Below are positions 1 to 12,219 of a stretch of DNA of 64,000 nucleotides, piece after piece. A program made the position numbers and the translations under genes. The DNA is taken from NCBI GenBank assembly GCA_963751395.1, contig CAVVUC010000004.1:310001-374000 (forward strand), read 5' to 3'. The stretch comes from CAVVUC01 sp963751395. GTDB lineage: Bacteria; Verrucomicrobiota; Verrucomicrobiia; Chthoniobacterales; Chthoniobacteraceae. The notes below the pieces were generated by a model, which worked only from the letters and a program-made list of their open reading frames with translations, was not told the origin of the DNA and made no database searches. Numbering within the stretch: the first letter of the stretch is position 1; the number at the start of each line of letters is the position of its first letter.

Positions 1-245
1 ATCTCTTCCGGCCCGACGCGGTCGATGAGTCGCGTCAGGTTGAGCGAGTCCGACAAATCGCCGTAGTGCAGAAACAAATGCACTCCGTGGATGTGAGGGT
101 CGGCGTAAAGATGGTCGATCCGCGACGTGTTGAACGTGCTTGCGCGGCGGATGATGCCGTGGACCTCGTAGCCTTTTTGGAGCAACAGATCGGCGAGATA
201 CGATCCGTCCTGTCCGGTGATGCCAGTGATGAGCGCTTTTTTCAT
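1..245 (-). CDS. gmd: GDP-mannose 4,6-dehydratase, N-terminal part (runs off the window start)
   Basis: The complement from 245 gives 81 codons beginning MKKALITGITGQDGSYLADL. This shows the short-chain dehydrogenase nucleotide-binding loop (GITGQDG) followed by RRASTFNTSRIDHLY, both characteristic of GDP-mannose 4,6-dehydratase. That enzyme turns GDP-mannose into GDP-4-keto-6-deoxymannose for fucose, rhamnose or perosamine in surface polysaccharides. The catalytic Tyr/Lys lie beyond the window. The ATG overlaps the stop of rph by four bases (ATGA), so the pair is probably translationally coupled. A related NAD-dependent epimerase cannot be fully excluded from the N-terminus alone. Confidence 0.85.
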   Translation of the reverse strand, partial: MKKALITGITGQDGSYLADLLLQKGYEVHGIIRRASTFNTSRIDHLYADPHIHGVHLFLHYGDLSDSLNLTRLIDRVGPEE

Positions 246-988
246 AATGGTGTTGTGTTCCTGGTTTTTTCGATGGCCGCCTGCTGCGCTTCGAGCAACT
301 GCGAGACTCCGCGTTTGCCGAGATCGAGCATGGCCATCAATTCTTCCTGGGTAAATGTCGCCTCCTCACCCGCGCCCTGGATTTCCACGAACTCCAGGTC
401 CTGGGTGAGCACGACATTCATATCGACGGTGGCCGCCTTGTCCTCTTCGTAGTTCAAATCGAGAAGCGGGGCTCCCTCGACCACGCCGAGGCTCACGGCG
501 GCGACAAATTTTTTCAAAGGCGATTTCTTGAGCACCTTGTCGCGGACGAGCTTTTCAAACGCGAGGGCAACGGCGACGCAGGCTCCGGTGATCGAAGCCG
601 TGCGCGTCCCGCCGTCGGCCTGCAAAACGTCGCAGTCCACCCAGAGCGTGCGCTGTCCGAGAAGTTCGAGATCGACCGCCGCGCGCAACGAACGCCCGAT
701 CAGGCGCTGAATCTCGCTGCTGCGTCCGTCGAGCCTGCCCTTGGAAATGTCGCGCGGCTTTCGCTGCTGGGTCGAGTAGGGGAGCATCGAATACTCCGCC
801 GTGATCCAGCCGCCGGAGACCTGCTGCTCTTTCATCCAGCGCGGCACGCCATCCTCGATCATCGCGGCGCAAATCACCTGCGTATTGCCTGTCGCAACAA
901 GCACGGAGCCTGTGGCGTTCGAGGCGATGATCGGGGTGAATTGGAGCGGCCGGAGTTGATCGCTGGCGCGGCCATCGGTTCTAAGCAT
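242..988 (-). CDS. rph: Ribonuclease PH
   Basis: The 248-residue product has the normal length for RNase PH, the phosphate-dependent 3'-5' exoribonuclease that trims tRNA 3' ends. Family signatures include RSSEIQRLIGRSLRAAVDL near residues 90-108, WVDCDVLQADGGTRTASITG near 115-135 and the acidic segment DLNYEEDKAATVDMNVV near 178-194. The start at 988 puts MLRTDGRASDQLRP at the N-terminus, as in other RNase PH proteins. It is divergent from thrB across 64 bases and overlaps gmd downstream. Confidence 0.95.
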   Translation of the reverse strand: MLRTDGRASDQLRPLQFTPIIASNATGSVLVATGNTQVICAAMIEDGVPRWMKEQQVSGGWITAEYSMLPYSTQQRKPRDISKGRLDGRSSEIQRLIGRSLRAAVDLELLGQRTLWVDCDVLQADGGTRTASITGACVAVALAFEKLVRDKVLKKSPLKKFVAAVSLGVVEGAPLLDLNYEEDKAATVDMNVVLTQDLEFVEIQGAGEEATFTQEELMAMLDLGKRGVSQLLEAQQAAIEKTRNTTPL

Positions 989-1052
989 GCGCGGACCTTG
1001 GTAGCAGTTTCCGAACTTGTCGAACGGAAAAAAAACCTAGACGCTCCGAAAA

Positions 1053-1904
1053 ATGAGGAAAGACGTCACCATTCAAGTCCCCGCTACCAGCGCCAATCTC
1101 GGCCCCGGCTACGATTGCCTGGGTGTGGCTTTGCGCATCTACAACCGGGTCACGGTGATGAAAGGCGGAGCGCGGAACGCGGAAGGCGGAAGTGGGATGA
1201 TCGCCCGCGCAGCTGCGGCTTTTTTCGATGCGGCAGGGATTGCGCCGTTCGAGTTCGAGTGGTCGATCGAGGGGGATGTGCCGCGTTCGCGCGGGATGGG
1301 GAGCAGCGTCACGGTGCGGCTGGGGATTCTGCACGGGCTGAATGAAGTCTCTGGCCGTCCGCTTTCCGACGAGCGGCTTTTCCAGATTTGCGCACGGCTC
1401 GAAGGGCACCCGGACAACGCCGCACCTGCCGCATTCGGCGGATTCACGGTCGCGGGCAGCAACGGTTCGTTCGTGCGTTTCGACGTGAGTGAGTCGCTGA
1501 AGTTCGTGCTGCTCATTCCCGATTTCGAAGTCTCGACGCCTGAAGCGCGCAAGGTTCTGCCCGACACGCTGCCAAGGCTCGAAGCCGTTCTCAGTTGCGC
1601 CAACGCAAGCCGGATCACCGCCGCGTTCGCCGCCCGGCGTTATGACCTGCTCGCCGGCGCGTTTGCCGACGGACTGCACCAGCCCTATCGCGAGAAGCTG
1701 ATCCCGTTTCTCCCCGCAGTGATCGCAGCGGGCGAAAAGGCCGGCGCGCTCGGCGGATTCCTGAGCGGTTCGGGATCGACCGTTTGCTGCGTGACGCTCG
1801 AAAACGCGGAAAAAGTCGGCGAGGCCATGCTCGCAGCTGCGAACTCGCCGGGAGCACGCATCGTCATCGCGACGGCCGACAACGAAGGCACCCACGCCGT
1901 TTAG
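1053..1904 (+). CDS. thrB: Homoserine kinase
   Basis: A 283-residue GHMP-family kinase that phosphorylates homoserine in threonine synthesis. The N-terminus TIQVPATSANLGPGYDCLG is the homoserine kinase signature, the ATP-binding glycine-rich loop PRSRGMGSS lies near residues 77-85, and GGFLSGSGSTVCC near 230-242 matches the C-terminal conserved region. Residues about 37-48 (KGGARNAEGGSG) are encoded by a purine-rich GCGGAACGCGGAA-like repeat and look like an in-frame insertion. lpxK follows three bases after the stop. Threonine synthase and homoserine dehydrogenase are encoded about 33 kb away. Confidence 0.93.
   Translation: MRKDVTIQVPATSANLGPGYDCLGVALRIYNRVTVMKGGARNAEGGSGMIARAAAAFFDAAGIAPFEFEWSIEGDVPRSRGMGSSVTVRLGILHGLNEVSGRPLSDERLFQICARLEGHPDNAAPAAFGGFTVAGSNGSFVRFDVSESLKFVLLIPDFEVSTPEARKVLPDTLPRLEAVLSCANASRITAAFAARRYDLLAGAFADGLHQPYREKLIPFLPAVIAAGEKAGALGGFLSGSGSTVCCVTLENAEKVGEAMLAAANSPGARIVIATADNEGTHAV
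1161..1197 (+). repeat. GCGGAACGCGGAAG-like tandem repeat inside thrB
   Basis: About 36 bases consist of imperfect repeats of a GCGGAACGCGGAAG-like unit inside the thrB reading frame. It adds roughly 12 Gly/Ala/Arg-rich residues in a surface-like position between a beta strand and the start of a helix. The frame is kept. Only one copy of this family was recognised in the window. Confidence 0.5.
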
Positions 1905-1907
1905 CCG

Positions 1908-3095
1908 ATGCGGAAATGGCTGGAAGAATTCGAGCAGTTTGCCATCGACGTCATTCTCGAACGTCGTTACGGCAAGCGCGCCGCGATTCTTCGCTGGTTC
2001 CTTCACGCGCTCTCTCATGTCTATCGGGCGGCTGTTCAGACGCGGCTCTGGCTTTTTCGAAAAAGAATCCTGCGGGAGCGCTCGGTCGGCTGCCTTGTGA
2101 TTAGCATCGGCAATTTAACCGTTGGCGGCACCGGCAAGACGCCGGTCGTTGAGAAATTCGCGCGTGCCCTGCAAGCCGGCGGGCGCCGTGTGGCGATCCT
2201 CAGCCGTGGTTACAAGAGCAAGAAGCCCCCGCTGCTGAGACGGTTCGTTCAGAAGTTCCAGCCCACGGAGTACAAGCCGCGCATCGTCTCCGACGGCAAG
2301 GCGATCCTCCTCGACTCGCGCATGGCCGGCGACGAACCCTACATGCTCGCGGTGAATCTCAAGGACGTGATCGTGCTCGTTGACAAGAACCGCGTCGCCA
2401 GCGCGCTCTACGCCATCGAGAAAATGGGCTGCGACACACTGCTGCTCGACGACGGCATGCAGTTCCTGCATCTCAAACACCGGCTCGACATCGTGCTGGT
2501 CGATCGCCAGGCACCGTTTGGCAACGAGTATCTGCTTCCGCGCGGCACCCTGCGCGAGCCGCCCGAAAACCTGCGGCGCGCCAGCTACATCTTCATCACG
2601 AAAAGCACGCCGGAGGGCAACGTCGATCTCATCGGGCGCATTCGGAAATACAACCGCACCGCCGAGATCATCGAGTGCGCCCACCGGCCACAATACATCG
2701 AGCACATCCAAACCGGCGAGAGGCTGCCGCTCGATTTTTTGAAAGGGCGATACATCGGGGCGCTCAGCGCCATCGCTTCACCGGAGAGCTTCGAGCGGGC
2801 GCTGCGCGAACTCGGCGCGAACATCGAGTTGTCGCGCCACTTTGCCGATCATCACCGTTTTTCGGAAAAGGAAATGCTGAACTTCATGAAGCGGTGCGTC
2901 AGCCGCGACATCGACGCCATCATCACCACCGAGAAAGACTACGTCCGCCTTCCTCGCATCGATAAATGGGAGGTGCCCGGCTATTTCCTCCGCGTCGAAA
3001 TCGAGATTCTCAGCGGCCACGAGACCTGGCAAAGCTGCGTCGATCGCATTTGCAAGCCGCAGCCGATCATGCCTCCGGAGCGGTTCTTCGCGTGA
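1908..3095 (+). CDS. lpxK: Tetraacyldisaccharide 4'-kinase (lipid A biosynthesis)
   Basis: The product (395 residues, somewhat longer than the usual 320-350) is the inner-membrane-associated kinase that phosphorylates the 4' position of the lipid A disaccharide. The segment SIGNLTVGGTGKTPVVEKFA near residues 66-85 holds the atypical Walker A loop of LpxK, SRGYKSK follows near 99-105, and the LLLDDGMQFLHL block near 178-189 is the conserved DDG(F/M)Q region. An N-terminal amphipathic and hydrophobic segment precedes the P-loop as in the family. It is packed three bases behind thrB and probably co-transcribed. Its presence argues for an outer membrane with lipid A. Confidence 0.93.
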   Translation: MRKWLEEFEQFAIDVILERRYGKRAAILRWFLHALSHVYRAAVQTRLWLFRKRILRERSVGCLVISIGNLTVGGTGKTPVVEKFARALQAGGRRVAILSRGYKSKKPPLLRRFVQKFQPTEYKPRIVSDGKAILLDSRMAGDEPYMLAVNLKDVIVLVDKNRVASALYAIEKMGCDTLLLDDGMQFLHLKHRLDIVLVDRQAPFGNEYLLPRGTLREPPENLRRASYIFITKSTPEGNVDLIGRIRKYNRTAEIIECAHRPQYIEHIQTGERLPLDFLKGRYIGALSAIASPESFERALRELGANIELSRHFADHHRFSEKEMLNFMKRCVSRDIDAIITTEKDYVRLPRIDKWEVPGYFLRVEIEILSGHETWQSCVDRICKPQPIMPPERFFA

Positions 3096-3245
3096 TTCGA
3101 CCTCCGGCGCACCGGCCCTGCGGACACCCTTGGAATTTTTCTTGTTTCGTCTTTTCTTCGCCGCTAGCTATCTGAACTCAGCAGCGAGTTTTTCGGGTTC
3201 GCTGCGTGATTTCAGGAACGCCACCGATATGACTGCTTGTGCCCC

Positions 3246-3881
3246 ATGAAGAAGCGAATTGTTCTTATCGACGGCCAGACCTCTTTTAGGGAGATGCTCG
3301 TGTGCGTTCTTGCAAGGAGCACGGCCTGCGAGATCGTCGGGCAGGCCGGCACCGGGCTGGATGCAATCAAAGTTTGCGAGCGCGAGCACCCCGATGTCGC
3401 AGTGCTGGACTTGATGCTGCCGGAGTTGTGCGGCGTCGAAGTGATCCGCCGCCTGATGGCGGAACAACCCGGCATCCGAGTCCTCGTCTTCACCAGCACC
3501 GTCAACCAGCATCTCCTCATCGACGCCATGAAATGCCGGCCGCATGGTTTCGTCGAAAAATCGGACACGCTTGAGACGTTTCTGGAGGCGCTCTCGGCGG
3601 TTTGCTCGGGAGCGCGCTTCCTCACTCCCTTCGCGTCCACGCTCTTCTACGACTCGCTTTCCACACCGGAGGAACAGGAGTTCCATTTGTCGAAGCGCGA
3701 GAGTGAAATCCTCCAACTGGTCGCCGAAGGCCGCAGCAGCAAGGAGATTTCCTCTCTGCTCGGCGTGGCCCTCAAGACGGTGGAAAATCACCGCGCCCAT
3801 CTCATGACGAAACTTCAAATCCACGATGTGGCGAGCCTCACGCGTTACGCAATGAAGCTCGGCATCGTTTCGTCCGGGTAA
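3246..3881 (+). CDS. LuxR/NarL-type response regulator
   Basis: A 211-residue protein with an N-terminal receiver domain: IVLIDGQ, phospho-acceptor Asp in AVLDLMLPE near residue 54, and the K of FVEKSD near 104. A C-terminal LuxR helix-turn-helix follows (LSKRESEILQLVAEGRSSKE then TVENHRAHLMTKL, about residues 145-195). Note that the first acidic pair of the receiver is reduced (LIDG rather than VDDH), which may weaken Mg2+ binding. The ATG at 3246 is preferred over an in-frame TTG at 3237. No sensor kinase is adjacent, so the partner is unknown. The rRNA operon follows on the same strand after about 590 bases. Confidence 0.88.
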   Translation: MKKRIVLIDGQTSFREMLVCVLARSTACEIVGQAGTGLDAIKVCEREHPDVAVLDLMLPELCGVEVIRRLMAEQPGIRVLVFTSTVNQHLLIDAMKCRPHGFVEKSDTLETFLEALSAVCSGARFLTPFASTLFYDSLSTPEEQEFHLSKRESEILQLVAEGRSSKEISSLLGVALKTVENHRAHLMTKLQIHDVASLTRYAMKLGIVSSG

Positions 3882-4469
3882 CCGCCGCATCGCAGGCGTC
3901 ATGGCCGTCGGCAATTTTTTTGAAAAAAGTTGTTGCGTAGCGGAGCGCTTTTGCTAATTTCCCCGTCCCATCGCGAAAGCGGCTGGGGGAACCGGACGTG
4001 AAAAAACAGGTTGGCAAAAGAATTTGAAAATTTTCTGTTGACCAAGTTTCGATTGTCGCTAGGTTCGACATCCCGCAAGAAGCGGGGCTCCGAAATTCGG
4101 AGTTGGTTCTTGAAACCTTTGGGACTTCAAACTCAGTTTTGTCCCGGCATTAAAAACAGGTGCTGATCAGTTCAGAGCCTGCACTTTGATGATCGGCGCA
4201 AAGTTGAGTTTTTTTGTCGCCCGAAGTTTTCAGGGGCTGTTGATCTTTGAGAGTTTGATTCTGGAATTTCGATGGTTGAAATTCAGAACGGTTGATGTGT
4301 CCCGATTTGGTCGGGACACGACGAAAGCAAAAATTGAATTGTGCGTTATACGTCAAATCTTTGATTCAAACATTAAAAGATCGGACAAACCCTGTTCGCG
4401 ATTCACCTCGCGACAGGTAATTGAAACGGTCAGATTTTGCCGGTGCTATAGCGGCATCGGCACAAACTT
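3882..4469 (+). promoter_or_regulatory. rRNA operon leader and promoter region
   Basis: This 590-base gap has no credible gene. A promoter candidate is TTGACC at 4038-4043 with TAGGTT at 4060-4065 (16-base spacing). The leader contains small palindromes (for example a TGTCCCGA/TCGGGACA pair near 4297-4318). It also carries GAGAGTTTGATTCTGG at 4249-4264, identical to the true start of 16S rRNA about 230 bases downstream. The assignment as a leader is inferred from position; the start site is not proven. Confidence 0.6.
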
Positions 4470-6039
<1,570 letters not shown>

Positions 6040-6220
6040 ATGCCCAAGCACTTTCACAAGTGCCGGCATAGGTCGATCGCTAAATCCATTCATTCGTGAT
6101 TGGACATGCGACAAGTCCTTTGTGACGAAAGAAACAAAGGCTCAACAGATTTGAAACGGTAGCGCACAATTCAGTTTTTGCTTGAACGCCGAACGAGGCG
6201 GGTAAACTTTCGAACCTTAC

Positions 6221-6296
6221 GGGGGCATAGCTCAGTTGGTAGAGCGGTAGCTTTGCAAGCTATAGGTCTGGGGTTCGAATCCCCATGCCTCCACCA
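6221..6296 (+). tRNA. tRNA-Ala (anticodon TGC)
   Basis: A 76-base tRNA with acceptor GGGGGCA paired to TGCCTCC, D-arm GCTC/GAGC, anticodon stem GTAGC/GCTAT with loop TTTGCAA, T-arm TGGGG-TTCGAAT-CCCCA, and encoded CCA. It lies in the 16S-23S spacer and precedes tRNA-Ile, the reverse of the common Ile-Ala order. Confidence 0.97.
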
Positions 6297-6388
6297 TGGA
6301 CATTTTGGATTCTTGATCTTGGATTTTGGATTAAGCTGCGCAGCGGCTTGGCTGTCCAAAATCGCAAATCCAAAATCTAAAATCGATT
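6297..6388 (+). repeat. AAATCCAAAATC-type palindromic spacer between the two tRNAs
   Basis: The spacer has a left arm rich in TTGGATTTTGGATT and a right arm rich in AAATCCAAAATC, separated by about 30 bases that contain CTGCGCAG. The transcript could form a long AT-rich hairpin between the tRNAs. It resembles the short dispersed repeats seen elsewhere in this window in architecture (complementary short tandem units as arms), with a different unit. Confidence 0.7.
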
Positions 6389-6465
6389 GGGCCTGTAGCT
6401 CAGTTGGTTAGAGCATGCGCTTGATAAGCGCAGGGTCACTGGTTCGAGCCCAGTCAGGCCCACCA
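6389..6465 (+). tRNA. tRNA-Ile (anticodon GAT)
   Basis: A 77-base tRNA with acceptor GGGCCTG paired to CAGGCCC, anticodon stem TGCGC/GCGCA with loop TTGATAA, T-arm ACTGG-TTCGAGC-CCAGT, and encoded CCA. It lies in the rRNA spacer downstream of tRNA-Ala. Confidence 0.97.
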
Positions 6466-6563
6466 TGCCGGCGAAAAAGCAGAAACAACCGTTTTGAGTT
6501 TGGAACAAAGAAGAGATTCCCGAAGCCAAACTTCCGCGGGGCAGAAAGCCTCCGCTGGTTCTT

Positions 6564-6580
6564 TGACATCTACATACAGG
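6564..6580 (+). other. 5' arm of the probable 23S rRNA processing stem
   Basis: GACATCTACATACAGG here is the exact complement of CCTGTATGTAGATGTC at 9645-9660, downstream of the 23S gene. The two arms bracket 23S rRNA and would form the long-range stem cut by RNase III. An upstream GGTTCTTTGACA resembles a boxA antitermination element. Confidence 0.75.
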
Positions 6581-6683
6581 GTAGTAAATACAACTTTAAG
6601 AGCTGAGTCTGAAATCAAAGGCCGCCGAAAGGCGGCAAAGAGAGTTTCAGTTATCATAATTTCCGACGCAAGTCGGATCAGAT

Positions 6684-9540
<2,857 letters not shown>

Positions 9541-9644
9541 TTTCATTTTTTCATTACTCCGTCGCGGCGGCCTTAAAACCGCCGGGGCGGCAGATGGAAA
9601 GAAATGACTTTAAACAAAACTTAGCCTTACTGTCGGAATAACTT

Positions 9645-9660
9645 CCTGTATGTAGATGTC
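9645..9660 (+). other. 3' arm of the probable 23S rRNA processing stem
   Basis: CCTGTATGTAGATGTC is perfectly complementary over 16 bases to 6564-6580 upstream of 23S rRNA, consistent with RNase III processing. The rest of the 280-base 23S-5S spacer holds no gene that I can support. Confidence 0.75.
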
Positions 9661-9820
9661 AGAGAATCAGAGTTCTTTGCAAAAATGGCGCCCTTGTGAA
9701 ATAGGGCGCGGCAACGACTTGACCAGGGTCGTTAGAGATCTGGTGAATTCGAGAATAGTTCTGCCCCCGGAACTCCCTCAGAGCACCCCCCGAAGAATCT
9801 AATTTCGGATTCGCCAGGTC

Positions 9821-9935
9821 TCTGGTGATCCTAGCGCAGTGGCCCCACCCGTTCCCATTCCGAACACGGAAGTGAAACGCTGCAGCCCCGATGGTAGTGC
9901 ATCTATAGGTTGTGCGAGAGTAGGACGTTGCCAGT
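9821..9935 (+). rRNA. rrf: 5S ribosomal RNA
   Basis: About 115 bases beginning TCTGGTGATCCTAGCGCAGT and ending GGACGTTGCCAGT, with terminal complementarity (CTGGTG.. to ..TGCCAG) and the conserved CCCATTCCGAACACGGAAGT loop. It is the last gene of the rRNA operon and is followed by a strong terminator. Confidence 0.95.
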
Positions 9936-9942
9936 AATATGG

Positions 9943-9980
9943 CCCGGCACTTTGGAAACAAGGTGCCGGGTCTTTTATTT
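9943..9980 (+). terminator. Rho-independent terminator of the rRNA operon
   Basis: An 8-bp GC-rich stem, CCCGGCAC paired with GTGCCGGG (9963-9970), with extra TTG/CAA pairing in the loop, is followed by TCTTTTATTTT. The position directly after 5S rRNA supports its role. Confidence 0.9.
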
Positions 9981-10052
9981 TGTAGCCGCACTCGACCCGC
10001 TGGCTTGTAAAAGTAGTAACCGGCAGGTGATGCGTTCCTGATTCTAGCAACT

Positions 10053-11096
10053 CTATCGCGGCGAACTGTCAGCTTGGGCCTTCAGGGGAATTCCAGTTTC
10101 CTCTGATGTCGCTGGTGCAATGCGTTTACGGAGCGATGGGTGCTCGGCGGTCTGAACTTTCAAGGAGATCTTTTCACCGTTGCGAAGGATCGCGATCGGG
10201 ATGTCGTCGCCGGCCGTCAGGTAAAAGGAAGCATTGACCATGTCTTCGCCAGATGTGATTTTCCAATCGCCAACTTCCGTCAGGATATCGCCAACTTGCA
10301 GCCCCGATTTCATTCCAGGTGCTCCTTCGACAAGGCTTTCGACCTTTGCGAATGAGTCTTTTGCTGGGCGCGCGGTGAGATCGACACAAATGCCGAGCCA
10401 GCCAGGGCGCACCTCACCGAAACGCATGAAATCGTTGCGCACCTTTTCCGCCGCTTCAATCGGCAGTGCGAAACAACTGGAACCGTTGTCGATGGAACTG
10501 ATCAGTATGCCAACCACTTCGCCGTTCATATTCAGCAAGGGCGAACCGCCCTCTCCACGCTGAACGGGAACGTTCGCGCGGATGTGTGAGACGGCAAAGT
10601 AACGGCCGAAGTATTTGCTATCGAATCCGGCAATCGTTCCAAACTTGGGTGATACCGGCAAATCCATTGGGTAGCCGATTGCCATCACGGCTGATGCGAC
10701 TTCGAGTGCGCGGGCCTTGCCCAGCGGCAGGAATGGGGTTTGTGCTTCCACTTTCAGGATGGCGATGCCGCTATGGGGATCGGCTACCAAGCGGGTCGCC
10801 GTCCATTTCATGTCCCCGCGCGTAACGACGATGTCATGCGACTCCCCTCCGATCGTGTAGGAGGTGTAAATTGTGCCGTTAGGGTCGATGAAAAAGCCGG
10901 TGCCAGCGAGTTTGCCGTGGTCATCGATCGCTTCAATTTTGACGACCGCAGTCTTTGAGCGATCAAAGACAGATCGCACTTCCTTGGTGATCGACTCGAG
11001 GACTGTTTCAGCGCGCGCCTCCAAGCTGCACAGCCCCCCAACGGCAAGTGCGCAACTGTAAAGAAATCGGAGGTTAAAAGCTGCCTGGAGGCTCAT
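10053..11096 (-). CDS. DegP/HtrA-like protein lacking the catalytic triad (pseudoprotease with PDZ domain)
   Basis: A 347-residue secreted or anchored protein with a hydrophobic N-terminus (about 10-29), an HtrA-type beta-barrel (about 45-225) and one PDZ domain (about 230-315). The fold landmarks align well with DegP, but every catalytic residue is replaced. The TNNHVV motif reads TSYTIG (Thr81 for His), DPRSDIA reads DPHSGIA (Gly110 for Asp), and GNSGG reads GEGGS (Gly183 for Ser). It should therefore not be a serine protease. Its start overlaps the anti-sigma-like gene upstream by 23 bases, and an ECF sigma factor precedes that. A role as a binding or sensing partner in envelope stress signalling is inference. 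Confidence 0.85.
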   Translation of the reverse strand: MSLQAAFNLRFLYSCALAVGGLCSLEARAETVLESITKEVRSVFDRSKTAVVKIEAIDDHGKLAGTGFFIDPNGTIYTSYTIGGESHDIVVTRGDMKWTATRLVADPHSGIAILKVEAQTPFLPLGKARALEVASAVMAIGYPMDLPVSPKFGTIAGFDSKYFGRYFAVSHIRANVPVQRGEGGSPLLNMNGEVVGILISSIDNGSSCFALPIEAAEKVRNDFMRFGEVRPGWLGICVDLTARPAKDSFAKVESLVEGAPGMKSGLQVGDILTEVGDWKITSGEDMVNASFYLTAGDDIPIAILRNGEKISLKVQTAEHPSLRKRIAPATSEETGIPLKAQADSSPR

Positions 11097-11526
11097 AACT
11101 CACAGGCCGCGCATCCATGATGTAATAGGGATGCGCAGAAGAGGACTGGGGGCTGATCTGAGCGGTTGGAAATTTATTCCAGTCCGGGAGCCTGATCTGT
11201 GAATTGATGCCTAACAGGCTGGGGGTCGTGTGAACCGGACTGCTCGCAATGCCCCGGGATTCCCTGGGGGCTACGATGTTCCATGAGATCATGCCCGCCG
11301 CGAGAAGCACCATCGCAGTGGCTCCAGAATAGGCGTAGCGTTCCAAACTATGTTCCCCGATGAACGCATGAAGGCGATCGAGCGCGATTTTCCAAAGCGG
11401 CTGGCGAAGAAGTTCAGAGCGCTGCCGCCGCTGGAAGTCGCGTAAGAATTTGTCGAAATATTCCGGCGGGGGTTGCTCGTAGCGTTTGAGCCTCAGGAGC
11501 TTTTGGATGTCATCTTCTTCGGGCAT
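11074..11526 (-). CDS. Single-pass membrane protein, putative anti-sigma factor
   Basis: A 150-residue protein with a charged N-terminal region of about 60 residues (MPEEDDIQKLLRLKRYEQPP, then a Arg/Gln-rich stretch DFQRRQRSELLR), one transmembrane helix near residues 64-86 (AYSGATAMVLLAAGMISW) and a soluble C-terminal tail ending in PYYIMDARPVSYEPPGSF. It sits nine bases behind the ECF sigma gene and overlaps the HtrA-like gene. This order and topology are typical of anti-sigma factors, but no zinc-binding ZAS motif is visible, so the assignment rests on context. Confidence 0.6.
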   Translation of the reverse strand: MPEEDDIQKLLRLKRYEQPPPEYFDKFLRDFQRRQRSELLRQPLWKIALDRLHAFIGEHSLERYAYSGATAMVLLAAGMISWNIVAPRESRGIASSPVHTTPSLLGINSQIRLPDWNKFPTAQISPQSSSAHPYYIMDARPVSYEPPGSF

Positions 11527-11535
11527 AATCGAGGA

Positions 11536-12192
11536 CTATTTTTTGTGGAATTCTTCGAGGTAGTTCTGCAACTCGCGATGCGCGTAAAACAAGCGGGAGC
11601 GGACGGTGCCTTCTGAGACTCCCATGATTTTGCTGATTTCGGCGTGCGGCATTCCTTGAATATCGAACATGGTTACAACGGCCCTGTGTTCATAAGACAG
11701 CTTCATCATGGCCTCGTTCAATCTTTGCTGCAGTTCGGCCAGATCGGCTTCGCGAACCGGAGTGGTCGCGGCGGTCTGCTCGATGAAATCCTTGTCGTTC
11801 TGAATATTTGCATCCACGTCGTCCAAGCTCATGTGGAAACGGCGGCCGCGCTTTTTCAAAAAATTGATCGTCATGTTCACGCCGATCGAGTGAATCCACG
11901 TGTAGAAACTGGACTGACCCCGGAAGCCTTTGATGGAGCGGTAGGCTTTTGCGAAGACGTCTTGCATGAGGTCGTTCGTGTCCTCGTGGTTCGAGGTCAT
12001 GTTGTAAACAAGACCATAGAGACGCGGGCTGTATTTCACCACCAGTTCGTCAAAAGCAGTCGGATCGCCCGCCTGGGTGCGAGCGATGAGTTCCGCGTCT
12101 TCGCTTCTAGCGCTGGTTTCGTGCATCGGCTTTGTCGATGCTCCTACCAGCTTTGCCAGTGGATGGAAATGAAGATCGGCAGTGAGTTCCAT
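11536..12192 (-). CDS. ECF-type RNA polymerase sigma factor
   Basis: A 218-residue sigma-70 family protein of the ECF group. Region 2 spans about 30-105 (AFDELVVKYSPRLYGLVYNM, then DLMQDVFAKAYRSI and FYTWIHSIGVNMTINFLKK) and region 4 about 150-212 (LSYEHRAVVTMFDIQGMPHA, EISKIMGVSEGTVRSRLFYA). The linker is longer than average. An alternative start at MHETSARSE (residue 23) would give a more usual length. It is 27 bases behind the zinc-peptidase gene and nine bases ahead of the anti-sigma-like gene, so the group is probably one transcript. Confidence 0.93.
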   Translation of the reverse strand: MELTADLHFHPLAKLVGASTKPMHETSARSEDAELIARTQAGDPTAFDELVVKYSPRLYGLVYNMTSNHEDTNDLMQDVFAKAYRSIKGFRGQSSFYTWIHSIGVNMTINFLKKRGRRFHMSLDDVDANIQNDKDFIEQTAATTPVREADLAELQQRLNEAMMKLSYEHRAVVTMFDIQGMPHAEISKIMGVSEGTVRSRLFYAHRELQNYLEEFHKK

Positions 12193-12219
12193 AATCGGTG
12201 CGATGCGCGAAGCCGACGG

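Noticed and set aside
981..2018. Long minus-strand frame opposite thrB (345 codons)
   Set aside because: It is the complement of a gene with clear homoserine kinase motifs; its Arg/His/Glu-rich translation has no family features and high GC keeps the antisense frame open.
10053..11096. Active HtrA/DegP serine protease
   Set aside because: All three catalytic positions are substituted (Thr81, Gly110, Gly183), so only a protease-like fold can be claimed.
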